NCBI RefSeq assembly: GCF_000527155.1
Contig: NZ_AZUQ01000001.1
Location: 1 to 64,000 of the forward strand
DNA from: Haloglycomyces albus DSM 45210
Lineage (GTDB): Bacteria > Actinomycetota > Actinomycetes > Mycobacteriales > Micromonosporaceae
Reading direction: 5' to 3'
Length of the DNA stretch: 64,000 nt
Part shown: one piece after another, positions 23,421 to 31,840 of the stretch
Position numbering within the stretch: the stretch's first letter is position 1
How the letters are laid out: each line of letters begins with the position of its first letter
Notes under the pieces: model-generated
The model's input: the letters and a program-made list of their open reading frames with translations, nothing else
The model's database searches: none
What the model was told of the DNA's origin: nothing
Program-made: the position numbers and the translations under genes

Positions 23421-24945
23421 CGGAGCCATCTCCTAGATATATTGCCGCCCACCGATTTACCCCTGTATGCGCATGGGCTGGGAGCGGTACCAGTATCCAA
23501 TTTGGTTGGATAACGGGCTGCTCGTCTTGACTCCAGATCTTAACAGACACACGAATATCGACTAGCCCCTGACGCCGTTCCTCAACGCTCGCTTCATTCC
23601 ACCATTCCCTCCATGTGGTATCAAGCTTGCGCCATTCAACACGTGGTGATGGGTCATGTTCGAACTCAGCTTCCTTGAGCTGGTTTGTTAGCCCCTTTAG
23701 GCGAGATATGTATGCGTCCATATCCCCTTCATATAGCCCATGATTCCATTCTTGACGCACCCCCTCAATCACATATTTGAGCTGCTCGATTTCTTCCTGC
23801 TTATCAGACGCCGGAATCTCGACACGCTCCACTCGGAGCGAATCACCTCGCTTATCCATGAAGTGCGCTTCCAGTAGCTCATCGATCACCCGATATGGGA
23901 TACTGGTCCGCGACTTGCAGTTTGAATAGTTCTTGTAACCCTGTATATGCCGATAGAAGAGTTCTGGCTCTGTCGAATCTTTCTGACCCGCCTTTTTTCT
24001 GGATACGGGGCATACCGTATAGATCCCATTACATTCCCCGCAACGTATGAGTTTACGACCAAGAACATTATATTTGAGACTCTTGGATTTTCGGGGTCCC
24101 TGTCGGTTCGAGTTAAGCCGTCGCCATTCGTCCAACGAGATTATTGGCGGAAAAAAGCGAATCGGAACGCCGTCCGTGTCTGAAACCAACCTCCTGCCTC
24201 GAATCGAGCTACGTCCAGGTCGTTCATAGCGACAGCCCGCAAGGGCAGGGGAACGCATCAGCTCCGACAAGTTGTGTATTGACCAGTGATCATTGCCGCT
24301 AAGTGTCTTAACACCATCATTCTCTAGTTGCTCGATGATCCTAGGAAATGAATCACCGTCCAAGCGTGCGTTGACGATCCGACGAAGGACAGCAGCGCGA
24401 TCTTGATCCATACGGTAGGTCCCATCCTCCTCACGATAAATCCAGCTAGGCAAATTGCCTGTCGGTCTTCCATGCTGGCGAGCGTACTCATGCCACCGGC
24501 GGACTCGTGACTTGATTTGAGCCAGCTCCATCTCCGCCATACCGGCCAACTGAGTGAGCATCATCCTCCCAGGAGGAGTGGTCGTATCGATTTGAGCTTC
24601 CGTTATCGCAAGCCCCTTGTCGCGTTCTTGAAGCCAGTCATCCAGTTCAAGAACACCACGCACTGTACGCCCCAAGCGGTCAACCTTCCAGGCAACAATG
24701 AGGTCATATTTTGATGCAGCCTCATCAGTTAGCCAGGTTCTTAGGTCTGCACGGTCGAACGGATTTTTTTCGCCGGACACCCCATTATCGATAGCCCAAG
24801 CAACCACGGTCCCATAGTGGCTCTTGGCGTACATCTCGATAATGTCCTTTTGTCGATCAACGGAGTCATCGTCGGTTTCGTCGTGTGACAGGGAGAGTCG
24901 AACGACGCCCAGGATACGACGTTTGCCATTGGGGGGACGCATCAC
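23395..24945 (-). CDS. int: large serine recombinase (phage integrase)
   Basis: 516 residues, starting at GTG 24945 or ATG 24942 behind AGGAG. The N-terminal resolvase domain has GVVRLSLSHDETDDDSVDRQ with the nucleophile serine near residue 18-19, and WKVDRLGRTVRGVLELDDWL with the catalytic arginines. A recombinase domain follows (about 160-270), then a zinc ribbon with CGECNG around 315 and later Cys, and a coiled-coil region near 385-430. It should integrate and, with a helper, excise the prophage between attP and attB. It lies at the right edge of the prophage. Confidence 0.93.
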   Translation of the reverse strand: MMRPPNGKRRILGVVRLSLSHDETDDDSVDRQKDIIEMYAKSHYGTVVAWAIDNGVSGEKNPFDRADLRTWLTDEAASKYDLIVAWKVDRLGRTVRGVLELDDWLQERDKGLAITEAQIDTTTPPGRMMLTQLAGMAEMELAQIKSRVRRWHEYARQHGRPTGNLPSWIYREEDGTYRMDQDRAAVLRRIVNARLDGDSFPRIIEQLENDGVKTLSGNDHWSIHNLSELMRSPALAGCRYERPGRSSIRGRRLVSDTDGVPIRFFPPIISLDEWRRLNSNRQGPRKSKSLKYNVLGRKLIRCGECNGIYTVCPVSRKKAGQKDSTEPELFYRHIQGYKNYSNCKSRTSIPYRVIDELLEAHFMDKRGDSLRVERVEIPASDKQEEIEQLKYVIEGVRQEWNHGLYEGDMDAYISRLKGLTNQLKEAEFEHDPSPRVEWRKLDTTWREWWNEASVEERRQGLVDIRVSVKIWSQDEQPVIQPNWILVPLPAHAHTGVNRWAAIYLGDGSDEPTKDPT

Positions 24946-24949
24946 AGAT

Positions 24950-25168
24950 CCATACTCCTAAATTGTGTAAATGAGTCAACGATTGATGCCATTGACGATT
25001 CACAGCGCCAATGGTAACCCCGGAGCACTGGGGCCTCAATGAGTACGCGACTCATCCCATTCTGTGACACGTAATTCGTGGGACGTTTACCCGGCCGTGA
25101 TGTGCCTCGATTCAAAGCGCCGAGACAGTTGCGCCACTGCCGCAAGCTCGGAATATAAGGTGAGACTC
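24950..25168. other. expected right attachment site region and 5' UTR of the folate genes
   Basis: The gap between the integrase and the first chromosomal gene must contain the prophage-host junction (attR). CCCC/GGGG around 25018-25033 and other short inverted motifs are present, but the core cannot be fixed without the left end. Further right, CCGAG-TTGCG/CGCAA-CTCGG (25120-25151) forms a hairpin just upstream of the cyclodeaminase start and may be a leader structure. Confidence 0.4.
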
Positions 25169-25792
25169 GTGCGAAATACAACAATTGACCAATGGTATAC
25201 CGATTTGGCTTCGGCGTCCCCCGCTCCCGGGGGCGGAGCCGCGGCCGGAATGAGTGCCGCCATGGGAGCGGCCCTCGTCAGCATGGTGTGTAATCTTACA
25301 ATTGGAAAACCGAAGTACGCCGAGCACGAAGAGATTGCCCGGGAAGTCCTCGCGGCCGCCGAATCGGCACGTAACGACGCTCAGCGGCTGGCCGAGGACG
25401 ACGAGACGGCCTTCAACGGCGTCATCGCCGCCTATAAAATGCCCAAGGACACCGACGAGGAGAAAGCCGCCCGCACCGACGCCGTTCAAAAGGGGCTGGT
25501 ACAGGCGGCCGAAACGCCGTTGGCGGTATGCGAGGTCGCGGCGCGGATCATTAAGCTCGCCGGCCGCATTATGAACCATTCCAATCCCAATGTCGTCTCG
25601 GACGTCGCCGTCGCGGCTTCGGCGGCCCGGTCCGCTTTGGAATCCGCCGCTCTCAATGTGGACATCAATCTGGCCTCCATCAAGAGCGCCGACGAACGTG
25701 AGCGCATCGCGAGCGAAATGAACGAATCGCTGCAGACCAAGGTACAAGCCGAGGCCATTATCGTGGCAGTGACACGGAGGATTAAATCGTGA
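25169..25792 (+). CDS. formimidoyltetrahydrofolate cyclodeaminase-like protein
   Basis: 207 residues from GTG 25169 (AAGGTGAG upstream). The N-terminus TIDQWYTDLASASPAPGGGAAAGMSAAMGAALVSMVCNLTIGK matches, in segments, the FTCD cyclodeaminase fold, which converts 5-formimino-THF to methenyl-THF and ammonia. The Gly-rich PAPGGGAA loop is the folate-binding site. Many bacteria carry it without the histidine pathway and its substrate there is uncertain. It overlaps folD by 4 bases, so both act on one-carbon folates. Confidence 0.83.
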   Translation: MRNTTIDQWYTDLASASPAPGGGAAAGMSAAMGAALVSMVCNLTIGKPKYAEHEEIAREVLAAAESARNDAQRLAEDDETAFNGVIAAYKMPKDTDEEKAARTDAVQKGLVQAAETPLAVCEVAARIIKLAGRIMNHSNPNVVSDVAVAASAARSALESAALNVDINLASIKSADERERIASEMNESLQTKVQAEAIIVAVTRRIKS

Positions 25793-26628
25793 AGATCATC
25801 GATGGACGGGCCATCGCCAAGACAATCCGCAACGAGACAGGCGAGTCCGCGGAAAAGCTCCGTTCAGAGGGGGTCACCCCGACGTTGGCGGTCGTGGTGC
25901 CCACCGAGGACGAGGCCACCGCCTGGTACGTGCGGCAAATTGCCCGCACCGCCGACAAGGTCGGGATGGATTGCCGCTTGGTGCGCCTACACGATCCCGG
26001 CCGCTCCGAGGTCGTCGAAACGCTGCAGGACTTGTCCGCCGATTCCGCCGTACACGGAATCATCTGTCAGACTCCGCTGCCTGAAGGCGTCACACTCTCC
26101 GACGTCGGCGCCTATATCGCGCAGCATAAGGATATCGACGGTGCGAATCCCGAAAACCTGGGTCGCCTGGCGGCGGGCCTGACCGCATGGGCTCCCTCCA
26201 CGGCGGCCGCCGCATTGGAGATCTTGCGGCGGAGTGATGTGCAATTGGATGGGCGCCGGGTCGCCGTCATCGGCCGTTCCACCGTCGTCGGTAAGCCTCT
26301 CGCCTTGCTATTGCTCAACGAATCCGCCACCGTCACCGTGTGTCATTCCAAGACCCGTGAGCTGTCCCGAGTTTGTCAGGAAGCCGACATTCTCATCGCG
26401 GCCGCCGGACGTGCCCAGATGGTGAAGAACGATTTCCTCAAACCGGGCGCCACGGTCATCGACGTGGGAACCAATCCCACATCCGAGGGTGGCTTGGTCG
26501 GCGACGTCGATCATGATTCGGTCGCTGCCGTTGCCGGAGCGCTCACTCCGGTTCCCGGTGGAGTCGGTCCCGTCACGACCGCACTCCTGCTGCAGCATGC
26601 CGTCATGGCCGCAAAGTCCCAGTCATAA
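25789..26628 (+). CDS. folD: FolD-like methylenetetrahydrofolate dehydrogenase lacking the catalytic lysine
   Basis: 279 residues covering a complete FolD: KDIDGANPENLGRL, the NADP-binding VIGRSTVVGKPLALLLL, and TPVPGGVGPVTT. In canonical FolD the segment S/T-x-x-Y-V-x-x-K provides a lysine needed for cyclohydrolase activity. Here it reads TAWYVRQI, with Ile51 in place of Lys. If the reading is right the enzyme may keep dehydrogenase but lose cyclohydrolase activity. This suits its partner gene, which already makes methenyl-THF. A second, normal folD elsewhere in the genome is likely. Confidence 0.82.
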   Translation: MKIIDGRAIAKTIRNETGESAEKLRSEGVTPTLAVVVPTEDEATAWYVRQIARTADKVGMDCRLVRLHDPGRSEVVETLQDLSADSAVHGIICQTPLPEGVTLSDVGAYIAQHKDIDGANPENLGRLAAGLTAWAPSTAAAALEILRRSDVQLDGRRVAVIGRSTVVGKPLALLLLNESATVTVCHSKTRELSRVCQEADILIAAAGRAQMVKNDFLKPGATVIDVGTNPTSEGGLVGDVDHDSVAAVAGALTPVPGGVGPVTTALLLQHAVMAAKSQS

Positions 26629-26637
26629 TCAATCTCG

Positions 26638-26670
26638 ACCCGGCTCCGCACCACTCGGGAGCCGGGTTTT
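26638..26670 (+). terminator. rho-independent terminator after folD
   Basis: ACCCGGCTCC (26638-26647) pairs with GGAGCCGGGT (26658-26667); loop of 10 bases and T4 at the end. It closes the two-gene folate operon. Confidence 0.8.
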
Positions 26671-26765
26671 GCCTGAATTCGGACACTCCGACTGGCGCAT
26701 AGCCGACAGCGTCACTCCACGCACCCGCATATGGTGAATATTCACGTGTATTAGGAGGTGTGGCA

Positions 26766-27149
26766 ATGACTCGTCGTCTTGCCGTTATCGGATTTTCCAC
26801 TCTCGCGGCATTGGCAGTCGCCAGTCCCGCGATGGCGTTTCAGCACGACCGCGTACACAACGCCGCCCTGCACATCTTTCTCGACGTAGCGAGTCTGCTT
26901 ATTGTCGTCTCGCCCGTTATCGCCGCTTTGACGTGGGGTAGAGGACAGAGCAAATGGCTTCTGGCAGCGCTGATCGGTCTCGTTCAGGTTCCAGTCGCGG
27001 TACTCGCGTTCGTACCGGCCGCCTCACACGCGATGAAGGGAACCGGCCTCACCGTCGGCCTGCTCCTGACCGCACTGGCGATCTTCTACACGCGACGCCT
27101 GGCGCACCTTCGGGAAACCTCACAGGTCCAGCAAGAAGGTACGACATAG
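26766..27149 (+). CDS. small membrane protein with signal peptide
   Basis: 127 residues from ATG 26766 (AGGAGG 7 bases upstream; the GTG at 26760 is too close). A signal peptide ends near ASPAMA-FQ (about residue 25). Three hydrophobic helices follow at about 37-56, 65-84 and 92-110, then a charged tail. I do not recognise the family. The last 30 bases overlap the end of the opposite gene at 27120, a convergent overlap. Confidence 0.65.
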   Translation: MTRRLAVIGFSTLAALAVASPAMAFQHDRVHNAALHIFLDVASLLIVVSPVIAALTWGRGQSKWLLAALIGLVQVPVAVLAFVPAASHAMKGTGLTVGLLLTALAIFYTRRLAHLRETSQVQQEGTT

Positions 27150-27569
27150 CCCCGCCGCGTCGGTGATGGTGAAACCGTACGGCCCGTTGACACCGTGTAG
27201 GACGGTGAAGTCGGGGCAACCGGGAATCGGTCCCTGCGATCTACCGCTGTAGGGATCGGTGACGGCGTGATAGGAGCAGTGTTCCTCCCCGACCCAGCCC
27301 CATGCGCGATGTGTTTCGAAGCCGCGCAGCCGGTACAGGCCGACGCTCAGGATGCCGGCCGGAGTGGTCTTACGATAGAAGTAGGCGTATAGCCCAGGGA
27401 GATTCCAGCCTTCAAAGTCCACGTCCGCTATCGAACGGTGCAGGTGAAATTCATCGAGGTCGGGAATGACGCTCGGACGCATCGATCGATCCGTGGCGAC
27501 CGACCCACCGTCAAGGGCGGGAAAGGGACGATTCGATTGAGGCGGTGTCGCAGAAATGACTGTGGGCAT
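27120..27569 (-). CDS. hypothetical protein
   Basis: 149 residues of unknown function. It is Gly/Tyr-rich in the middle (GLYAYFYRKTTPAGILSVGLYRLRGFE, read as two parts) with a single Cys-His pair (EEHCSYH), and no signal peptide. The ATG at 27569 lies inside an 8-bp inverted repeat CTGTGGGC/GCCCACAG (about 27560-27596); a start at ATG 27482 is an alternative. It is not joined to pfkA, which ends 87 bases away on the same strand. Confidence 0.5.
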   Translation of the reverse strand: MPTVISATPPQSNRPFPALDGGSVATDRSMRPSVIPDLDEFHLHRSIADVDFEGWNLPGLYAYFYRKTTPAGILSVGLYRLRGFETHRAWGWVGEEHCSYHAVTDPYSGRSQGPIPGCPDFTVLHGVNGPYGFTITDAAGLCRTFLLDL

Positions 27570-27655
27570 ACCCGTTTAACGAACGAGTAGGCCCACAGTA
27601 ACGCTATGAATAGGCGAATGAGTCTCGAGCCACAGAAACGAGACCGTCCACTGCT

Positions 27656-28684
27656 TTAGCTGCCGAAGAACACGCCGAGTTCTTCGTACCGCTCGACCGG
27701 AACGGTCTTCAGCTCAGCCGTAGCCGCCTCCAGCGGCACACGGACGATATCGGTACCCTGCAAAGCCATCATCTTGCCGAAGTCGCCTTCCGTGGCCGCC
27801 GCGGCCGCCTGGATTCCCAGACGCGTGGCCAGCACCCGGTCGAACGCCGTGGGGGGACCACCGCGCTGGGTGTGTCCCAATACGACGGCACGCGTTTCCC
27901 GACCGGTTCCCTTGGTGATCTGGTCGGCGACCCAGTCACCGACACCACCGAGCTTGACGTGCCCGAAGGCGTCGGTCTCACCGTCCTTGAGCTGCATGTC
28001 ACCACCCTTGGAGACCGCGCCTTCCGATACCGCCACAATCGAGGCCTTGCCCTGATCGAAACGGCTCTGTACCTGCTCGATGACCTGTTTAACGTCGAAT
28101 TCGACCTCGGGAATCAAGACCGCGTTCGCCCCACCGGCCATACCGGCGTGCAGGGTCATCCACCCGGCATGACGCCCCATGATCTCCACGACGATGCAAC
28201 GCTCATGGCTGTCGGCCGTCGTCCACAGGCGGTCGATGGCCTCAGTGGCAATGTTGACAGCGGTGTCGAAACCAAAGGTGTAGTCGGTTTCGCCCAGGTC
28301 ATTGTCGATCGTCTTGGGAACACCGACGCAATTGATTCCATCGTCGGTCAGCTTCTTGGCGACTCCCAAGGTGTCCTCGCCGCCAATGGCAATGAGCGCG
28401 TCAACACCCAGCTCGGCCATATTCTTGCGGATGGCGTCGACGCCGCCTTCGACCTTGTAGGGGTTGGTGCGCGACGAGCGGAGGATCGTTCCACCTTGAT
28501 CGTAGAGATTCTCCACGATATCCCAGTTCAACGGTTGGGTGATTCCTTCGATGGGGCCCTTCCACCCATACCGGAATCCAATGAACTCGTGCCCGTAGTC
28601 CTTGGTTCCCTTACGAACAGCTCCGCGAATAACCGCGTTCAAGCCGGGGCAGTCTCCGCCACCGGTGAGTACACCAATACGCAT
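27656..28684 (-). CDS. pfkA: 6-phosphofructokinase, pyrophosphate-type residues
   Basis: 342 residues, AAGGAG ribosome site. Phosphorylates fructose 6-phosphate in glycolysis. Motifs: GVLTGGGDCPG at the N-terminus, GGEDT (101-105), PKTIDND (123-129), MGRHAGW. The residues equivalent to E. coli Gly104 and Gly124 are Asp104 and Lys124; in the actinomycete Amycolatopsis this pair marks the PPi-dependent enzyme, and Asp104 sterically excludes ATP. PPi use is therefore likely and the reaction would be reversible. Length is normal for group III. Confidence 0.9.
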   Translation of the reverse strand: MRIGVLTGGGDCPGLNAVIRGAVRKGTKDYGHEFIGFRYGWKGPIEGITQPLNWDIVENLYDQGGTILRSSRTNPYKVEGGVDAIRKNMAELGVDALIAIGGEDTLGVAKKLTDDGINCVGVPKTIDNDLGETDYTFGFDTAVNIATEAIDRLWTTADSHERCIVVEIMGRHAGWMTLHAGMAGGANAVLIPEVEFDVKQVIEQVQSRFDQGKASIVAVSEGAVSKGGDMQLKDGETDAFGHVKLGGVGDWVADQITKGTGRETRAVVLGHTQRGGPPTAFDRVLATRLGIQAAAAATEGDFGKMMALQGTDIVRVPLEAATAELKTVPVERYEELGVFFGS

Positions 28685-28941
28685 GCGGATTTCTCCTTAT
28701 ACCGAAATTGCGTGAAAAACGTGAGGGGAGATCGACCGCACGGTGGGGATCATCCCCGAATCATGAGGGTGGCCCTCATGTGGGGTCGCTCCCCCATGTA
28801 TGGGCACCTTTGCCGCCTTGAGCTTACCGCATCCCACTCAGTGCCACGGTTCGACATGTCAGGAGCTGAGACGCACGTGCGCGGGACGCCGTCATCCAGG
28901 CCGGAGATCCGCCTTAACGCCGCAAAACGCACCGTCGGACC

Positions 28942-29484
28942 TCAGCCGAGCGTCCTATTGTCCTGTCCTTTTCGGACTTTTTCCAAGGCTCGCCAACGCC
29001 GCAGATTGTGCCGGGCGTCGCCCAGAGCGTTGTGCAGTTCGTGGTCCTCTGCGGACGGCAATTCCGGACGCCCCAGATCATCCCACCGCTGCCGCAAGTC
29101 CTTTGTCATCCGCGGCAACGCCTTGGGAAGCCCCGGCATCGTTCCCCACAACTGCGCGTAGGCCACATGGTCGTAGGCACCGAACCAGGCCCACAGTTCC
29201 ACGCGCTCGCCGGGGTGCGTGCCGCCCTTTTTACGGATCGGGCTCACCAGGAACTCGTACAGTTCATTGCGGATGGTATTGCGATCTTTCCACTGCGAAT
29301 CAGAGGGAGCGGGAAGCTTGTCGAGAACGTTTCGCTTGACCCAGTCACTGGCCTTGGTGGGGTTGAACTCTGTGGAAATCGCGTAATACTCACGGCCAAA
29401 CTCGTCTACGACACCTATGGACACCAGGTCGATGGTGCGTCCATCCTCAATAAATTCAGTATCGTAGAAATACCTATAGGGCAC
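28942..29484 (-). CDS. 3'-5' exoribonuclease AS (DEDDh)
   Basis: 180 residues from GTG 29484 with AAAGG 7-8 bases upstream. DEDDh-type RNase of the actinobacterial exoribonuclease AS family, which degrades poly(A)-like 3' ends. YFYDTEFIEDG carries the first Asp and Glu, FGAYDHVAY the next Asp, and HNALGDARHNLRRW the catalytic His and last Asp. No signal peptide. It stands alone between the pfkA leader and a 326-base spacer. Confidence 0.85.
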   Translation of the reverse strand: MPYRYFYDTEFIEDGRTIDLVSIGVVDEFGREYYAISTEFNPTKASDWVKRNVLDKLPAPSDSQWKDRNTIRNELYEFLVSPIRKKGGTHPGERVELWAWFGAYDHVAYAQLWGTMPGLPKALPRMTKDLRQRWDDLGRPELPSAEDHELHNALGDARHNLRRWRALEKVRKGQDNRTLG

Positions 29485-29810
29485 GCATCAACCTTTCGTA
29501 TGATGTGAGCTCGTACTTTCGCATGAGACTCGTGTTTGCGTGTAAATGGTCCATTCCCTGTTGACAGTACGCCATACCATCAAGGTTCTCTCGCTGACCT
29601 CAGGTATACGCTGGGAATAGTTAAAATCGGACATTGGGCCGTAAACAACTCATTGAGAATCGCACACGCTATCGACGGTAGGTCACCGAAAAATGACACA
29701 ATGAAGGAAATCGAGTTCAAATACCTACGACCAACCTCTGTACAAGGACAAAAAAGATAGCGATCATAAGAAGGGACCACTACTCACGGTTCCACCGAAA
29801 GGGGATAAAA
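29485..29810. other. spacer between exoribonuclease AS and the Crp-like gene
   Basis: 326 bases holding the divergent promoters. TTGACA at 29559 is a good -35 match on the plus strand but no well-spaced -10 follows. An open frame (29536-29760) has no ribosome site and no coding bias, and is not called as a gene. Confidence 0.4.
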
Positions 29811-30500
29811 ATGGGCGTACACCCGTCTGACGACCCGCTCGCAGGTGTGGCCATGTTTTCCGGCCTCGACAGCGAATCGAGGAAACAGATCGCCGAGGTG
29901 GCCGTGCCCCGACGATACCTGCGGGGCCGACTGCTGTTTTTCGAGGGCGAGCCTGGAGAATCACTGATCATGATCAGGTCGGGGGCCGTCAGTGTATTTC
30001 GCACCGCCGCGACCGGGGAACGCGCGATGCTTCACGTAGCACGGGCCCCGGAAGTACTTGGCGAGGTCTCTCTGCTCGACGGATCTCGGCGGTCGGCTTC
30101 GGCGGAGGCCCTGGAAGAGGTGGAGGCATTGGCACTCTCCCGAACCTCTTTCCTGGAACTGGTTCACGCCTCGCCGCACATGCTGGATGCCGTCCTGCGT
30201 TCCATGGGAGCCATCGTTCGACGCCTGACCGAGCAGTCCAGCGATCACGTTTTCCTTGACCTTCCAGGGCGAGTGGCCAAAACTCTGGTTCGACTCACCG
30301 ACCAGCGCCGTAATTCGCAGTTTCCCACCATCGAACTGAATCAGACTCAGTTGGCGGAAATGGCCGGAGGCTCGCGTCAAAGCGTCAACCAGGCTATTGG
30401 GATTTTCTCCTCGCGCGGCTGGCTACGCACGGAAGGAAGGAAGATCCTTATATTGGACCTGGCGGCTTTGCGGAAACGAGCCGGGTTCAGCGAACAGTAA
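29811..30500 (+). CDS. Crp/Fnr family transcriptional regulator
   Basis: 229 residues, AAAGGGGATAAAA before the ATG. Residues 12-125 form a cyclic-nucleotide-binding beta barrel (RGRLLFFEGEPGESLIMIRSG..., GEVSLLDGSRRSASAEAL). Residues 140-225 carry the winged HTH (TQLAEMAGGSRQSVNQAIGIFSSRGWL). The barrel keeps the G-E and R-x-A pattern of cAMP-binding proteins. Not Fnr, as no N-terminal cysteine cluster is present. Targets cannot be told from here. Confidence 0.85.
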   Translation: MGVHPSDDPLAGVAMFSGLDSESRKQIAEVAVPRRYLRGRLLFFEGEPGESLIMIRSGAVSVFRTAATGERAMLHVARAPEVLGEVSLLDGSRRSASAEALEEVEALALSRTSFLELVHASPHMLDAVLRSMGAIVRRLTEQSSDHVFLDLPGRVAKTLVRLTDQRRNSQFPTIELNQTQLAEMAGGSRQSVNQAIGIFSSRGWLRTEGRKILILDLAALRKRAGFSEQ

Positions 30501-30530
30501 GCAGTCACGATTCGCAGCGGTGAACAGCTC

Positions 30531-31283
30531 TCAATGCTGAGCTTTCACCTGAGCCGCATATATATCGGTGTATTCCTGACCGGATAGACGACGGATGGAG
30601 TCCATGATCTCGTCGGTTATGGCCCGCTCAAAGGCCCGGTCATGGGAATAGGTGGAATATCGCGAGAAATCCAGCGATTTTCCGATACGTATGTAGACTT
30701 TTCCAATTCGCGGCACGCGTTTACCAATGGGTTGTAGTTGATCGGTGTTCAACATTGCTACCGGGACGACCGGCGTCTTCGTCGCGAGCGCCAGTCGTGC
30801 CACTCCCGTCTTACCTTTATACAAACGTCCGTCGGGTGAACGCGTTCCCTCCGGATAGATACCGAATACCTCTCCGCGCTCCAGCACTTCCTGCCCCGCT
30901 CGGAGGGCCATTTCCGCTTCCGAACCCCCGGATCGATCCACCGGGATCGCGCCGATGTTCAGCAGGAACCATTTCCGCAAACGATCCTTCCACCCGCTTC
31001 CTTCGAAGTATTCTGCCTTGGCAATGAATCTGACGGGCCTGGGAACCATCAACGGCAGAAACACCGAATCGATGAAGGACAGGTGATTGCTGGCCAAAAT
31101 CACCGCCCCGCGCACCGGAACATGCTCCAAACCCTGCACATGTGGACGCCACAACAGCCGAAGCAGCGGGCTTAGGATAAGTTTCGCAATGCGGTAGAAC
31201 ACGCCGTTCAGATTAACGTGATCGAACTTTCGGAACCCACGAACCCCAAGAGTGGACTCGATTAAGTGCCATGGTCGAAGCAA
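30531..31283 (-). CDS. 1-acylglycerol-3-phosphate acyltransferase (PlsC family)
   Basis: 250 residues from TTG 31283 with AGGA close upstream; an in-frame GTG at 31202 giving VFYRIAKLILSPL is an alternative nearer the usual family start. NHLSFID contains the catalytic HX4D and YPEGTRSPDG the phosphate-binding motif of lysophosphatidate acyltransferases, which make phosphatidic acid at the membrane. The N-terminal helix (LAKLILSPLLRLLW-like) anchors it. It converges on the Crp-like gene. Confidence 0.85.
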   Translation of the reverse strand: MLRPWHLIESTLGVRGFRKFDHVNLNGVFYRIAKLILSPLLRLLWRPHVQGLEHVPVRGAVILASNHLSFIDSVFLPLMVPRPVRFIAKAEYFEGSGWKDRLRKWFLLNIGAIPVDRSGGSEAEMALRAGQEVLERGEVFGIYPEGTRSPDGRLYKGKTGVARLALATKTPVVPVAMLNTDQLQPIGKRVPRIGKVYIRIGKSLDFSRYSTYSHDRAFERAITDEIMDSIRRLSGQEYTDIYAAQVKAQH

Positions 31284-31840
31284 TTTTCCTGCGTGTCGCT
31301 CCTAAAATATGAGACGTCGACACCGGAGACGATCAACCACCCGTAGAAATCCGACTGGAGTATTGCGAGCCTACGTTTACCTCTGTGGCGACAGTCCTTC
31401 AGCCGCCATCTCAGGTACGACCAACCGGCGAACCGCAAGCAGTGAATGAGCGGCGCGGCGGTAGAACTGCCTGTGTATTCCAATAGAGCTCTACCACCAC
31501 ACCGTCTCCCCACGGCTACGCCAACGGTCGAGCTTCGAACGAAGCGCAGAATCGGTAGAGCTGCCTGTGCTCCCTAAAGAGGACTGCCGTCACTCCATCC
31601 CCAGGGACGAGCCAACCGGCGAGCCGCTAGCGCTGAAAGTGCGACGCGGCGGTAGAGCTGGAGAAGAGCTCAGGTTGTTCCAGGTGCTGCAGATTTGCGC
31701 GAGGAGGATTCGCAGCGGCCTTGCGGCCGCAAGAGGCCCCCGCAGCGTAAATATGGAGTGCCTGGGGCAAGCTGAGCGGTCACCCCCACCCGCCAAAGAG
31801 CGGTCACCCACCCACCAACAAAACGTGGCACAATCGGGAT
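31284..31840. repeat. noncoding region of degenerate repeat units
   Basis: Holds at least three degenerate units built round CGGTAGAGCTG: 31459-31475 (CGGTAGAACTGCCTGTG), 31553-31570 (CGGTAGAGCTGCCTGTGC) and 31650 onward (CGGTAGAGCTGGAG). Before each, a CCAACCGGCGA(G/A)C-like block is seen for two of the units (near 31420 and 31612). The last unit continues into the 135-base repeat. A second GAGCGGTCACCC is at 31798-31809. No gene is credible here. Confidence 0.55.
31650..31784 (+). repeat. 135-base interspersed structured repeat, copy 1
   Basis: Aligns without gaps to 44987-45121: 120 of 135 bases are identical. Possible fold: GCTCAG (31668-31673) with CTGAGC (31772-31777), TTCCAGG (31678-31684) with CCTGGGG (31761-31767), and hairpin GCGGCC/GGCCGC (31715-31730). 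The hairpin differs from copy 2 by one compensatory change and one G-C to G-U change, which supports structure and plus-strand transcription. Ends 57 bases before the next gene. Confidence 0.7.

Noticed and set aside
25095-25165. tRNA-like stretch as attB
   Set aside because: Some D-arm or T-loop-like bases are seen on either strand, but stems do not pair and no full cloverleaf forms; serine integrases also seldom use tRNA genes.
27872-29161. 429-codon rightward frame opposite pfkA
   Set aside because: It is antisense to a clear phosphofructokinase and crosses into the next gene; no family match in the translation.
29536-29760. 74-codon frame in the spacer before the Crp-like gene
   Set aside because: No ribosome site, no coding bias, no recognised family.
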